From SZUA-36 sp963704855 (GTDB lineage Bacteria; Pseudomonadota; Gammaproteobacteria; Xanthomonadales; SZUA-36), in NCBI GenBank assembly GCA_963704855.1, contig CAVPHY010000002.1, positions 744,001 to 808,000 of the forward strand: DNA of 64,000 nucleotides. Direction: 5' to 3'. A model generated the notes under the pieces. The model was not told the DNA's origin. It was given only the letters and a program-made list of their open reading frames with translations, and made no database searches. The position numbers and the translations under genes were made by a program. Of this stretch, positions 26,238 to 35,737 are shown one piece after another. Numbering within the stretch: the stretch's first letter is position 1; the number at the start of each line of letters is the position of its first letter.

Positions 26238-26464
26238 ATTGGTACCCCTGGAACCAGATAAGTATCACTGAGTGAATAACTGGAATCGGCCTCAAAGCAG
26301 TTATTGGTTAAGCACAAAAATCGACGCTGCGTATAGCCGGCCTAGGCCGAAACCAGCTGGTCATGATGCTGAAATCCAGGTAAGACGTATAGCCGCTATC
26401 TGGCGAATAGCGGATGATTAAGCAACCACCTGAATTGTGCTTATGAAATCCCGCACATTGAGAT

Positions 26465-27745
26465 TTACTTGTATTTTCGCACCAGCAACACCAATCTCCC
26501 CAGCGTCAAGGCGCCGGCGATGCTGGCCGCAATACCGGGTCCGATAAGCCCTAACGGCAGTGTGAATACGTAGAACAGGCCGAGGTATATAATCGAGCTC
26601 AGGGCATAAATTCGAAGCACGTTACCCGCACCACCCAGGGCATACGCAGCAGCCCGCAACGGTGAACCCGCCAGTTCAAAGGTGGCGGCAAGCAACATCA
26701 ATGTCAACAGGGGTGCAGCGGGTGTGTATTCGGGCCCGATGATATTCAGGATCGGCGCAGCCAGGGGTATGGACAGAGCCACCAACAGCAAACCCGAAGC
26801 ACCGGCTATCTGCACAGCACGTAAACCGAGCTCGTGAAAACCGGTATCCTTGTTGTGCAACATACGGCTCAAGTCCGGAAACAACACTTCGCGCAACAAC
26901 AGTCCCGGCTTGCTCAGGACCGTTGAAAAGTCATTGGCCAACTTGAACATACCGGCGGCAGCCGGCCCCAACAGGTTACCCGCAAGCAGCACGGCGAGAT
27001 GCTTTGGAAGCAGATCGACATTCGTCTGCCAGTAAATGACACCCAGAAAATGGCGGAACTCCGGGGTGGTTTCACGCAATTCACGGAAACGGAAACCCCT
27101 CCAGATCGACTCGGACATCTGCCGGCGAGCCTCGTGGTGTCCACGCACGTATATCCAGCCGTTTTCGAACACGAAAGCGGCCGCCCAGATGCCAATAAAG
27201 ACACCCATTGGTGCGTCCAGGAACCAGGCGATAACGACACCCGACAAGCGCACCGCCGGGCTGATCGTATACCAGGTGCCGAGGGCATCGAAGCGGTCAT
27301 ACAAACGCAAAACACCATTGGGTGTACCGATGGCGGTGGTCAGCATGGTCAGGCTGTAAATTGCAGCGATGGTGACCATCTGGTCGTCCCAGTGCAGGAA
27401 CTTGCCCGTGATCGAGGCCGCACCAACCCCCAGCAGGGTGGCCACGATACCGGACACCACGTCAACCGAGGTTGTAATCCTGAGCAATTTTCTGAGCCCG
27501 TCATTATCACCGCTTTCGTGCAGCGGAACGCCATACTTGACGATGGCTTCAAATGTTCGGAAGTTCAGAAAGCCGCGTATGGCCAGCACATAGGTATGCA
27601 ACAGTACGACCAGGCCAAACTCCACCGCGGACAAGGCATTGGCCATCAGCGCCAGGGCGAGCATGTTGAGTACCGCCGCGATACCACGGCCGCGCAGCAT
27701 CACGCCGAAGTTTCTGAATACCCGCTGCGCGCTGGTTTTTGACAT
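26465..27745 (-). CDS. Polysaccharide/oligosaccharide flippase (Wzx-like)
   Basis: A 426-residue multi-spanning membrane protein with about twelve hydrophobic segments. It has the MATE/Wzx-type layout beginning with an amphipathic helix (QRVFRNFGVMLRGRGIAAVLNMLALALMANAL), and LGPAAAGMFKLANDFSTVLSKP and PGLLLREVLFPDLSRM near the middle. Such proteins flip lipid-linked sugar chains across the inner membrane. It is followed, 56 bp away, by the CDP-alcohol phosphotransferase gene in the same direction, so both may serve one surface polymer. Confidence 0.82.
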   Translation of the reverse strand: MSKTSAQRVFRNFGVMLRGRGIAAVLNMLALALMANALSAVEFGLVVLLHTYVLAIRGFLNFRTFEAIVKYGVPLHESGDNDGLRKLLRITTSVDVVSGIVATLLGVGAASITGKFLHWDDQMVTIAAIYSLTMLTTAIGTPNGVLRLYDRFDALGTWYTISPAVRLSGVVIAWFLDAPMGVFIGIWAAAFVFENGWIYVRGHHEARRQMSESIWRGFRFRELRETTPEFRHFLGVIYWQTNVDLLPKHLAVLLAGNLLGPAAAGMFKLANDFSTVLSKPGLLLREVLFPDLSRMLHNKDTGFHELGLRAVQIAGASGLLLVALSIPLAAPILNIIGPEYTPAAPLLTLMLLAATFELAGSPLRAAAYALGGAGNVLRIYALSSIIYLGLFYVFTLPLGLIGPGIAASIAGALTLGRLVLLVRKYK

Positions 27746-27801
27746 CAGGGGGCAACCTGTTCCGTAAGCCTCATGGCGTCGCGCTTAGCTTTTGTATTTC
27801 G

Positions 27802-29019
27802 TCATGATGATTCATTGGATACCGTGGTTGACCCGAAAACAGCATAGGAGCGCGCGTTCGGCCCGGTTGCAACATCCTCTTCACTCAACCACGAACTCAG
27901 TGGCCCGTGCCTGAGCCTGATAACGGCCGCGTACGCCAGCCGAAGGTTGAGGATTAACGTGGTCAACACCGTCCAGAACACGACGGCGATGTAACCCCAG
28001 TCGGGCCGGCCGGCCAGTACGCCCAGGGTAAGCAGGATCATACAGGGGTTACGCCGGGCGGTGACCAGCCTGAACCAGGCATCGGCGGGCCGCCAGGTAA
28101 AAATCTCGCAATTTCCCATTAACGGGAATAGCCCTTCGACAACACGCCCCGAAACATAGGCGATGATAATCGCCCAGTTCATCTGATCGAGGCTAAGGCC
28201 CATGGCGCCGCTGAAACCCAGCAAAGACCCACCCCAGATGATGTACCACACCGGCGGGTGGAACAGGTCGATCAGGTGATCGTACAGATGACCGAACTTA
28301 CTGGAATTAATGGTGACGCGTGCGAGTTTCCCGTCGACCGTATCTAGATAGGTCATGATCCAGCCGGCCAGCAGACCCCAGGCATAATAGCCATGATAGA
28401 AGAGATACGATGCCGCGATGACCAGCAGCAGGCCGAGGCTGGTGACCATGTTCGGGGTCATGCCGAGGCTGGCGCAGACGTGCACCGCCTGCTTCGCCGG
28501 TCTCGGCCAGACGAACTTGGTCACCAGGTCGGTAATCCCACGGTAAGCGTTGCCGTATAGCTTGTTTTCCAGTTCGGCCTTGCGCTGCGGAGAAACCGGC
28601 TCCAGCAAGGGTTTGGTCGATCTGCGCAGGGTTGAATCGAATGATTTCAGGTCATCTGTACCAATAAGCGTAAAACCATCCGGCAACTTGTGGCCAGGCT
28701 CCCGCATCGTGTCAATGACAGTGGCCGCCTGCGCGGTATCGACAAACGCAGCGGCAGTTTGGCCTTCATATTGCAAAACGCTGCCAGGTCTGTCGAGCAC
28801 GCCCTTTATCGTGCGGTTCTCAAACACGAAGCTGCCGTTAAACAACAAGACGTTGCCGCTGGCGGGCAGATCGCCGGCAGTTTGGACACATTGGACTTGT
28901 TCCATCTCACCTTGCGATGCCTTGGTGATTTCATTGAGCTGCCTGTGCAGGCGCTGCCCGGCATCCAGGCCCCAGAGCCTGACGTCTGAAGTTTCAAAGA
29001 CAAGCGCGTAAATGGTCAT
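27802..29019 (-). CDS. CDP-alcohol phosphotransferase with a degenerate nucleotidyltransferase-like N-terminal domain
   Basis: A 405-residue protein. The C-terminal membrane domain has the full CDP-alcohol signature: D226-TV-D-G-KL-A-R234, then Gly near 243 and Asp near 247 and 251 in GHLYDHLID, plus six or so hydrophobic helices. The N-terminal 165 residues are soluble and look like the product-side half of a sugar-nucleotide cytidylyltransferase (LLFNGSFVFENRTIKGVLDR, DGFTLIGTDDL). This order resembles the bifunctional inositol-phosphate cytidylyltransferase/transferase layout, but no catalytic nucleotide-binding start is visible. It probably makes a phospholipid or phosphodiester from a CDP-activated alcohol. 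Confidence 0.8.
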   Translation of the reverse strand: MTIYALVFETSDVRLWGLDAGQRLHRQLNEITKASQGEMEQVQCVQTAGDLPASGNVLLFNGSFVFENRTIKGVLDRPGSVLQYEGQTAAAFVDTAQAATVIDTMREPGHKLPDGFTLIGTDDLKSFDSTLRRSTKPLLEPVSPQRKAELENKLYGNAYRGITDLVTKFVWPRPAKQAVHVCASLGMTPNMVTSLGLLLVIAASYLFYHGYYAWGLLAGWIMTYLDTVDGKLARVTINSSKFGHLYDHLIDLFHPPVWYIIWGGSLLGFSGAMGLSLDQMNWAIIIAYVSGRVVEGLFPLMGNCEIFTWRPADAWFRLVTARRNPCMILLTLGVLAGRPDWGYIAVVFWTVLTTLILNLRLAYAAVIRLRHGPLSSWLSEEDVATGPNARSYAVFGSTTVSNESS

Positions 29020-29116
29020 GTTCTATCGGAACCCTTGTTCATGTTGCAGGACGCCGGCGGTGAATTACCGGAGATGACAAAAGTGTGGATTATAGTCAGT
29101 GCGGCAACCATCGGCA

Positions 29117-30160
29117 TCACAGCACTGCGGGCTCCAGCAGCGAGATCCTGCCGCTGTCAGCATCAATTTCAGCTTCAACACCCAGGGGGATTGTGAACTT
29201 GTCCTCGATGTGCCCGATCATTGAGCCGTACCAGGCAGGTATACCCAGTGGTTTGATGTGATCGTCGAGCACCTCTTCCAGCGTGAGAGAGCCATAACCC
29301 CTGCCCGGCTCGCAGTCGCTGCACCTGCCAAACACGAAACCGGAAATACGGCCGAGAATACCGGCGAGCTTGAGCTGGGTCAGCATACGGTCAACACGGT
29401 AAATATCCTCCCCGACTTCCTCGAGGAATAAGATGTTACCTTCGAAATCAGGAAGATAATCAGAACCAACCATGGCGGTGAGTACGGATAAGTTACCACC
29501 CAGCAACTTGCCTTTTACCTTGCCGCCGTTGATGGTCAACACGCGGTCCTTGCGCTGGGCGAGGTAATCACCGAGCTCTTTGGGATTTTCCATGCTGAAT
29601 GCCTCTGCATTAAACAGGAGCTTTTCAACAAACTGAGTGGAATACTGATTCCAGGATGATATACCGACAGGGCCGTGGAAAGTGACCAGGCCCGTCCTTG
29701 CATTCAGGGCCAGCAGCAGGCTGGTTATATCGCTGTAACCCATCAGGATTTTCGGGTTTTTTGCGACGAGCGCATAATCCACAAGATCCAGCAGCCGGTT
29801 ACATCCCCAACCGCCCCGGAGTGTCAGGATGGCCTTGACATCCCCATCGGCAAACATGCTGTTGATATCCGCCGCCCGGTCTTTATCCGTACCAGCCAGG
29901 TATCCGTACCGGTCCAAAAGATGCGCACCGGCTTTCATTTTGAGCCCGAGGGCTAACAGTGTTTCGCGTGCAATAGCCACATCATCGGGGTGAAACGTGG
30001 CGCCTGCCGGGTTGATCAGACCAACGGTGTCACCCGCCCGTAGCCGGGGCGGCTTGAGTGTTGACCAGGAATTCAGGCCGGCCGCGCGGGACGTCGTCAC
30101 GCGACTGGCGATCAGGCCTGCTCCAAGCATTTGTAATATCTGTCTCCGCGAAATACTCAT
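29117..30160 (-). CDS. LD-carboxypeptidase (S66 family)
   Basis: A 347-residue protein starting with a twin-arginine-like signal (MSISRRQILQMLGAGLIASRVTTSRAAG). The S66 motifs follow: LRGGWGCNRLLD, GYSDITSLLLAL with the nucleophile Ser, ILFLEEVGEDIYRVDRML with the catalytic Glu, and GHIEDKFTIPLGVEAEID with the catalytic His. Enzymes of this family remove the terminal D-Ala from murein tetrapeptides during recycling. A Tat-type signal on this normally cytoplasmic enzyme suggests periplasmic action. It is a fitting neighbour for amgK-murU further right. Confidence 0.88.
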   Translation of the reverse strand: MSISRRQILQMLGAGLIASRVTTSRAAGLNSWSTLKPPRLRAGDTVGLINPAGATFHPDDVAIARETLLALGLKMKAGAHLLDRYGYLAGTDKDRAADINSMFADGDVKAILTLRGGWGCNRLLDLVDYALVAKNPKILMGYSDITSLLLALNARTGLVTFHGPVGISSWNQYSTQFVEKLLFNAEAFSMENPKELGDYLAQRKDRVLTINGGKVKGKLLGGNLSVLTAMVGSDYLPDFEGNILFLEEVGEDIYRVDRMLTQLKLAGILGRISGFVFGRCSDCEPGRGYGSLTLEEVLDDHIKPLGIPAWYGSMIGHIEDKFTIPLGVEAEIDADSGRISLLEPAVL

Positions 30161-30245
30161 GACGACCTCGTTCAGATTTGCGGCTATATGCTACTTGATA
30201 AAGCCCGGTACCGCACGGCCGGGAAAGACCGGGTTTGACGGTCAT

Positions 30246-32675
30246 CTATTTTTTGTTTAACAGCACTTCCCGGACTCTGCGTTTGTCACCGATTGCAAAT
30301 ATTCGAAGGCTTTTTCCGCTACGGTCTTCAACCTGATCAAGAGGTATCACGGCATTGAATCCAACTTCAACCACCACACCATAAGCGTGCGTCTCCTCGC
30401 GTAACATGTGGGTCTCACCCTGCCAAATCAGCTTGTCACCCTCGAAGATCAGCACGGCCTCCAACACCTGGCTTCGTGCTGCATCGATACCCCAGCCGAA
30501 CACTTCGAGTGAAGCAGCGCCCCGACTTACATAATCCAATCCGCCTTCTATTCCTTCACTGTCAGGTATCAACGCGCCTTGCTGGTCGCGAACGATTGAG
30601 GCGTCTGCATCCCAGGCGTAAGCCGACTGGCCGGTTGAAGCCACTCCGCGAACCAGTTCAAAACCTTCACCGGTACCAAGCAAGGCCAGAACTTCGAGAA
30701 CATTGATACCGGCACGAAAATTCGATTCCGGTAACATGGCGGAAAACCTCCATACCCCCTTGTCCAGATAGGCCGTACTGACTGCCACAACCCTTCCATT
30801 CAAAACAAAAGCCAGGTCCGCGGAATCATGTCCAGGCCAGAGAATCTCCCCGTTGGCATGGGCAGGAAGAAAATCATCACCCGGGTCTACGTCCTGGAAA
30901 TAGCCAGCGTGGTTCAGGGTAATTTGCATTGCAGGATCATACACGGGGGTGAGTTCCTCCAATGTTTTTCCAAGCAGAACACTGCCGGGTGCTTCCCATT
31001 CCTGACCGGCCCAGGCAGAACCCAGGGCTTCGTCCACCCGCTCCAGCGTGCTGGAATAAGGTGTCATTTTTTCGTGCTCGTGCACCGCCCGCTTTTCATC
31101 GCGTTTGCGCTGACCCAGCAAGGACATGCCATCTATCTCCCAGGGTACACGCCGTTCCAGAGCCTGCGCCAACGTGGGCATGATATCGATCACTTCCGCA
31201 TTACGCGGATCCCTGAGACCGCGGGGCTGATGTGGTACCTTGATAATCAGCGGTACGGGTAATATGTTCGCGTCCAGATTGCTCTCTGGCGGCGCATCCC
31301 GTCGCCCGGATCCCGGTTCAAAGGAAACACCGTGGTCTGCGGTAAGAACCACCAGGCTTCGCTCATACAGGCCTTCTTTCTTCAACTTTTTCACCAGTTG
31401 ACCCAGCCACTTGTCAACTGCGCCGACTTGCATCACCAGGCGCTCATAGGCTTGCCTGGACTGCAAGTCGCTGCCAACCCAGGTATTGCTTGCGAAGTCC
31501 AGGCCTGGCATCAACCAGCCATCGTTGTAACGCTTGCCAGATGGCAGATATTCATATGGTATGTGAGGAAAGTTCACGTGCAGAAAATCCAGGCCCGGCT
31601 TTTCCGTAGATTGCGCTTTATCGAGAAAAGCATCCAGTTGCTGCAGGCGGTGTTCATACATTCCCCCGCCCTGAATGGCCCCGCCCCAGAATCCTTCCCA
31701 GGACTGGTTTATCGCAGGCAAGTCGGGAAGAAGCTGGTTTGCTGTCATGTTCAGATAGATTGCCGACACATCCTGCATCATGGCCTGCCACCGATGCCTG
31801 GCCGGTGGCAGGCGTTCAGTGCTGCACAGGCTGGCCGGGCACATGGCAGATACCGCTTCCTGAACATGGAGATCGTAATCATCACCCAGCCAGGTGAACA
31901 GGTTGTCCGGGTATTCACCATGGTGAGGCATGCGATAGGTGTCGGGGTAACGACCGGTCAGTATCGCAGGTATGGCCAGAACGGTACTCGTGGCAACCGT
32001 TGTTGCGTTGGGAAACCAATAGGCGTCCTTTGATAATGCACTGAAATTTGGAAAGCGATCGGCGTCGATGAATCCTTCTGCATCCAATAAAACATTTGAC
32101 GGGAACTCGTCGAACACGATAAACAACAAGGGCGATAGTGTTCCGGAAGAAGCCGCTGACTGTGCACTCACGGCTTTCGTTGGCGCCAACACGGGCCTGA
32201 TCCCGCTATTGAGCAGGAACACAAGGGGAACGATCACAATGGCAGGCGACAGAAAACTCAAAAATAGTTTTCCGGCTTGCGTACGCACATAGATGAAGAA
32301 CAACCCCACTGCAATGATCACCGCCCAGGCGATCACGTGACCGGAAGGATTCGTCCTGTTCGCAATGAGCAGACCCAACAGGAAAAGCAGCAGTAAAACT
32401 ACCAACCCATAGAGCATTTCACCCAATATCCGATGAACCCGAAATGCGAACACCTGGGTTCCCACAAGCAACAGGGGTAAAGCCAGGCTCAAGGCAACCA
32501 CGAGAAAGGCGATATCGCCCGGGAAGGCCTGGCGCGCCACGAAAAACTCCGGAAAGCGTGACAAAAGATCGTACAACGGCCAGGCAATGACCAGCTGGGT
32601 CAATGCCGTGATATGCAGGCAACGGACTAACGGTCCGGGAATGGCCGGTGATTTCTTGTACTTGTCAGTATTCAC
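30246..32675 (-). CDS. Membrane-anchored sulfatase/phosphatase-superfamily hydrolase
   Basis: An 809-residue protein. About five transmembrane helices occupy residues 18-155; a large soluble domain follows with the alkaline-phosphatase/sulfatase core: SPLLFIVFDEFPSNVLL (metal-binding Asp), NATTVATSTVLAIPAILTGRYP (the nucleophile Thr/Ser region), VVLTADHGVSF (metal-binding DHG). A Ser or Cys for the formylglycine of true sulfatases is not in a CxPxR context, so it is more likely a phospho- or alcohol-transferase or phosphatase of the same fold, as in LtaS/EptA-type enzymes. It is divergent from the small protein and methyltransferase. Confidence 0.78.
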   Translation of the reverse strand: MNTDKYKKSPAIPGPLVRCLHITALTQLVIAWPLYDLLSRFPEFFVARQAFPGDIAFLVVALSLALPLLLVGTQVFAFRVHRILGEMLYGLVVLLLLFLLGLLIANRTNPSGHVIAWAVIIAVGLFFIYVRTQAGKLFLSFLSPAIVIVPLVFLLNSGIRPVLAPTKAVSAQSAASSGTLSPLLFIVFDEFPSNVLLDAEGFIDADRFPNFSALSKDAYWFPNATTVATSTVLAIPAILTGRYPDTYRMPHHGEYPDNLFTWLGDDYDLHVQEAVSAMCPASLCSTERLPPARHRWQAMMQDVSAIYLNMTANQLLPDLPAINQSWEGFWGGAIQGGGMYEHRLQQLDAFLDKAQSTEKPGLDFLHVNFPHIPYEYLPSGKRYNDGWLMPGLDFASNTWVGSDLQSRQAYERLVMQVGAVDKWLGQLVKKLKKEGLYERSLVVLTADHGVSFEPGSGRRDAPPESNLDANILPVPLIIKVPHQPRGLRDPRNAEVIDIMPTLAQALERRVPWEIDGMSLLGQRKRDEKRAVHEHEKMTPYSSTLERVDEALGSAWAGQEWEAPGSVLLGKTLEELTPVYDPAMQITLNHAGYFQDVDPGDDFLPAHANGEILWPGHDSADLAFVLNGRVVAVSTAYLDKGVWRFSAMLPESNFRAGINVLEVLALLGTGEGFELVRGVASTGQSAYAWDADASIVRDQQGALIPDSEGIEGGLDYVSRGAASLEVFGWGIDAARSQVLEAVLIFEGDKLIWQGETHMLREETHAYGVVVEVGFNAVIPLDQVEDRSGKSLRIFAIGDKRRVREVLLNKK

Positions 32676-32831
32676 TCGAGGACCCGATCAAGGGGAAAGC
32701 AATATACTATAACCTTACCATGCACCATAATGAAAACCATGGTGGTTTGCTTCCCATCGTGGCGATAGAAACACAGCCCTTGAAACCCGTAACGTTATTA
32801 CTCAATCAAAACTATATAAGGCCATAGAAAG

Positions 32832-33044
32832 ATGAAGTTCCGGACCGGATTGTTCTGTATCCTGACCCTCGGGTCAGCTGAATCAGCCTTCGCATACCTT
32901 GATCCGGGAACCGGTAGTATGCTGCTCCAGGTTATCCTGGGGGGTGTTGCCGCAGTCGGCGTGGCGATCAAACTGTACTGGCATAAAATTCGTGTCGCTT
33001 TGGGGAGTAAACGCAAACCAGAAACCGAAGATGAATCCGGCTGA
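32832..33044 (+). CDS. Small membrane protein with YLDPGTGS motif
   Basis: A 70-residue protein: an N-terminal hydrophobic stretch ending in AFA, then YLDPGTGSMLLQ, then a hydrophobic segment (VILGGVAAVGVAIKLYW) and a short basic tail. The YLDPGTGS motif recurs in small membrane proteins near polysaccharide-modification genes (recollection, not checked). Function unknown. Its last 14 bp overlap the start of the methyltransferase, so the two are likely translated from one message. Confidence 0.7.
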   Translation: MKFRTGLFCILTLGSAESAFAYLDPGTGSMLLQVILGGVAAVGVAIKLYWHKIRVALGSKRKPETEDESG

Positions 33045-34485
33045 AGTGAATTCAGCACCATCCCCTGCGGTGGATACGGGTTCATTTCGGGACCGGGATG
33101 GCCGTATCTACCGTTTTGAAAACCGTATCATCCGGGGCGTCAGTGCGGGTGCACTGGCCGAATTCAAAAAACTCGAGTCTACTGCGTTTTACACTGATTT
33201 TTCGCAAAACAACCTGCTCGTCAGCAGCAATTTGCTAAACCCTGAAGAGGTGGGGTTACCTACTGAGATAAAGCAGCAGTGGGCGGGATTCATCGAGCAC
33301 CGGCGAATCCCGGTTATTTCCTACCCTTACGAGTGGACCTTTGGCATGTTGCGCGATGCCGCCTTACTGCAACTTGACCTGCTGGAAGCGGCCATTGCGG
33401 AAGGAATGACCATGAAGGACGCCACCCCGTACAACTTCCAGTTCGATGCCGGAAAGCCGGTATTCATCGACATCGCGTCGTTTGAAACCCTGGCCCCCGG
33501 AGCGCCATGGAGCGGTTATCGCCAGTTTTGTGAAATGTTCCTTTTTCCGCTGATGCTGCAAGCGTATAAGGGAATTCATTTCCAAGCCATGATGCGCTCA
33601 AGTATCGATGGCATAGGTGTGCAGACGGCTGCAAAGTTGTTTGGATTCAGAGACCGGTTCCGCACCGGCGTGCTCAGTCACGTGTGGTTGCAGGCCAAGC
33701 TTGATCGCCGTTACTCAAGCACGCAGCAGGACGTACGCTCTGACCTGAAGTCGGCAGGGTTTAACCAGGCGTTGATCCTGGCCAATGTCCGCAAACTGGG
33801 TAAATTGATAAGGAAGCTGAACTGGCACGGTGAGGGGTCTGAATGGGGTGCCTATGAAGAGTTTCACAACTACAGCGAGGTCGATCATCGACTGAAGGAA
33901 GACTTCATCCATGACTGTATCGCCGGCAGCAAAGCCGCCATCGTTTGGGATATTGGCTGCAACACCGGGCAGTTTTCAAAAATCGCCGCACAGCATGCAA
34001 GCTGTGTGCTGGCCATGGACCTGGACCATTTTGCCGTAGAACGTCTTTACCGCGAGACCAGGGAAACCGGTATGACGAAAATTCTGCCGTTGGTGCAAAA
34101 CATCGCAGACCCGTCCCCGAACTGGGGTTGGCGCAATCGTGAACGACGGGATTTGTTGACTCGCAACCGCCCTGACCTGGTGCTCTGCCTGGCGCTCATC
34201 CACCACGTAGTCATCTCGGCCAACGTGCCCATGGAAGAGTTTATAAGCTGGCTGGCAGACCTGTCGGATCAACTGGTGATCGAGTATGTGTCGCGCTCGG
34301 ACGACAAGGTAAAAGCACTGCTGCGAAACAAGGCAGACAAGTACTCAGATTACAGCAGGGAAGAACTGGAGAAAAACCTGGTTAAATACTACAGGATCGT
34401 CAAGCAACAGGAAATGGAATCAGGTAACCGTCACCTATACTGGTGTGCGCGGTTTGAAACTGGTCCGGATGACACCCGCTTGTAG
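33031..34485 (+). CDS. SAM-dependent methyltransferase
   Basis: A 484-residue class-I methyltransferase. The SAM-binding motif is VWDIGCNTGQFSKIAAQ (about 306-322), with the acidic residue in LAMDLDHFA about twenty residues later. The N-terminal 280 residues are without a recognised domain. It is preceded by the small YLDPGTGS protein and overlaps it by 14 bp, which decides the start at ATG 33031; an earlier in-frame start at 32899 would run inside that gene in another frame. It ends one base before the stop of the convergent sufS. Confidence 0.82.
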   Translation: MNPAEVNSAPSPAVDTGSFRDRDGRIYRFENRIIRGVSAGALAEFKKLESTAFYTDFSQNNLLVSSNLLNPEEVGLPTEIKQQWAGFIEHRRIPVISYPYEWTFGMLRDAALLQLDLLEAAIAEGMTMKDATPYNFQFDAGKPVFIDIASFETLAPGAPWSGYRQFCEMFLFPLMLQAYKGIHFQAMMRSSIDGIGVQTAAKLFGFRDRFRTGVLSHVWLQAKLDRRYSSTQQDVRSDLKSAGFNQALILANVRKLGKLIRKLNWHGEGSEWGAYEEFHNYSEVDHRLKEDFIHDCIAGSKAAIVWDIGCNTGQFSKIAAQHASCVLAMDLDHFAVERLYRETRETGMTKILPLVQNIADPSPNWGWRNRERRDLLTRNRPDLVLCLALIHHVVISANVPMEEFISWLADLSDQLVIEYVSRSDDKVKALLRNKADKYSDYSREELEKNLVKYYRIVKQQEMESGNRHLYWCARFETGPDDTRL

Positions 34486-35737
34486 TCAGGCAAACATTGC
34501 GATGGTTTTCTCAAGCGAGTCCGCCAGGATGTCTATCTCGGCAAAGGTATTGTAAACACCAAGCGAAGCACGTGCCGTTGCCGGCAGCCCGAAAAACTGC
34601 GCGACCGGCATGGCGCAGTGATGACCGGTGCGGATTGCAACACCGTGCAGGTCCACCAGCGTACCGACATCGTTGGCGTGAATATCACCCAGCACGAAGG
34701 ACATCACACCAGCTTTATTTGCAGCGGTGCCAATCATTCTGAAACCATCAATTTGCGTCAGTTTTTCGGTGCCATAGGCGAGTATCCGGGATTCCCAGGC
34801 TGCGACATTGCGCATACCCAGACCTTGCAGATAGTCAACTGCAGCGCCAAGGCCGATGGCGCCGGCGATATTCGGTGTACCGGCCTCAAATTTGCCCGGT
34901 GCGTCATTGAATGTCGATTTTTCAAATGTCACGTGGCGGATCATTTCACCACCACCCTGGTAAGGCCGCATCGCCTGCAGGTGTTCGTAACGCCCCCACA
35001 GGACACCGATACCGGTCGGGCCGTACATCTTATGACCGGAAAAACAATAGAAGTCACAGTCCAGGGCCTGCACATCAACCGGCTGGTGCGGCACCGCCTG
35101 GGCGCCATCGACGAGCACCGGGATACCTTTGCTGTCTGGCCATGGCACAGATTTCGGCCACCGGGTTGACCGTACCGAGCGCATTGGAAACGTGGACAAC
35201 GGCAAGCAATTTGACACGCTCCGTCATCATCTCCGCCAGTGCATCCATCTCCAGTTCACCACGCTGGTTCATCGGCGCCACTTTTAACACGGCACCGGTT
35301 TCCTCGCATAGCAATTGCCACGGGACAATATTGGAGTGGTGCTCCATGAAGCTGATCAGGATTTCATCCCCCGCCTTCAGGCGCGGTCGCAAAAAGCCGT
35401 GGGCAACCAGGTTGATCGATTCAGTCGTACCACGGGTAAACACGCACTCCTGGTCAGAGGGTGCGTTGATAAAACCCGCCACCTTCAGACGCGCCTGCTC
35501 ATAGTCTTCGGTGGCCTCCTGGCTCAGCAGGTGCACACCACGGTGAATATTGGCATTGTGGTTCCGATAAAAGCCATCGATCGCGTTGATCACCGCGAGC
35601 GGGCGCTGCGCCGAAGCCGCGGTATCGAGATAGACCAGCGGTTTGCCATGCACGGTACGCTGAAGGATTGGAAAATCCGCACGGACTTTCTCTACATCAA
35701 GCCCGGGCTCATCAGCCGTTGATACGGTTTGCGTCAT
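34486..35737 (-). CDS. sufS: Cysteine desulfurase SufS, apparent +1 frameshift
   Basis: Two overlapping frames together make a complete SufS. The first part carries the N-terminal half to EICAMARQQ, with ISFMEHHSNIVPWQ and TTESINLVAHG. The second carries VLVDGAQAVPHQP, the pyridoxal-phosphate lysine in SGHKMYGPTGIG, and the active-site Cys in RTGHHCAMPV. The shift lies at an AAA run (minus strand) at 35130-35128; dropping one A restores ARQQGIPVLVDGAQ. The combined length of 1252 bp is one base over a multiple of three. SufS supplies sulfur from cysteine to the SufBCD scaffold. It is the last gene of the suf operon, and no sufE or sufU follows. Confidence 0.87.

Noticed and set aside
26999..27742. 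247-codon frame antisense to the flippase
   Set aside because: Hydrophilic mirror image of a membrane protein with no start signal or domain.
32899..33030. Longer N terminus for the methyltransferase
   Set aside because: This part lies within the small YLDPGTGS gene in another frame and reads as a shadow (MIREPVVCCSRLSW).
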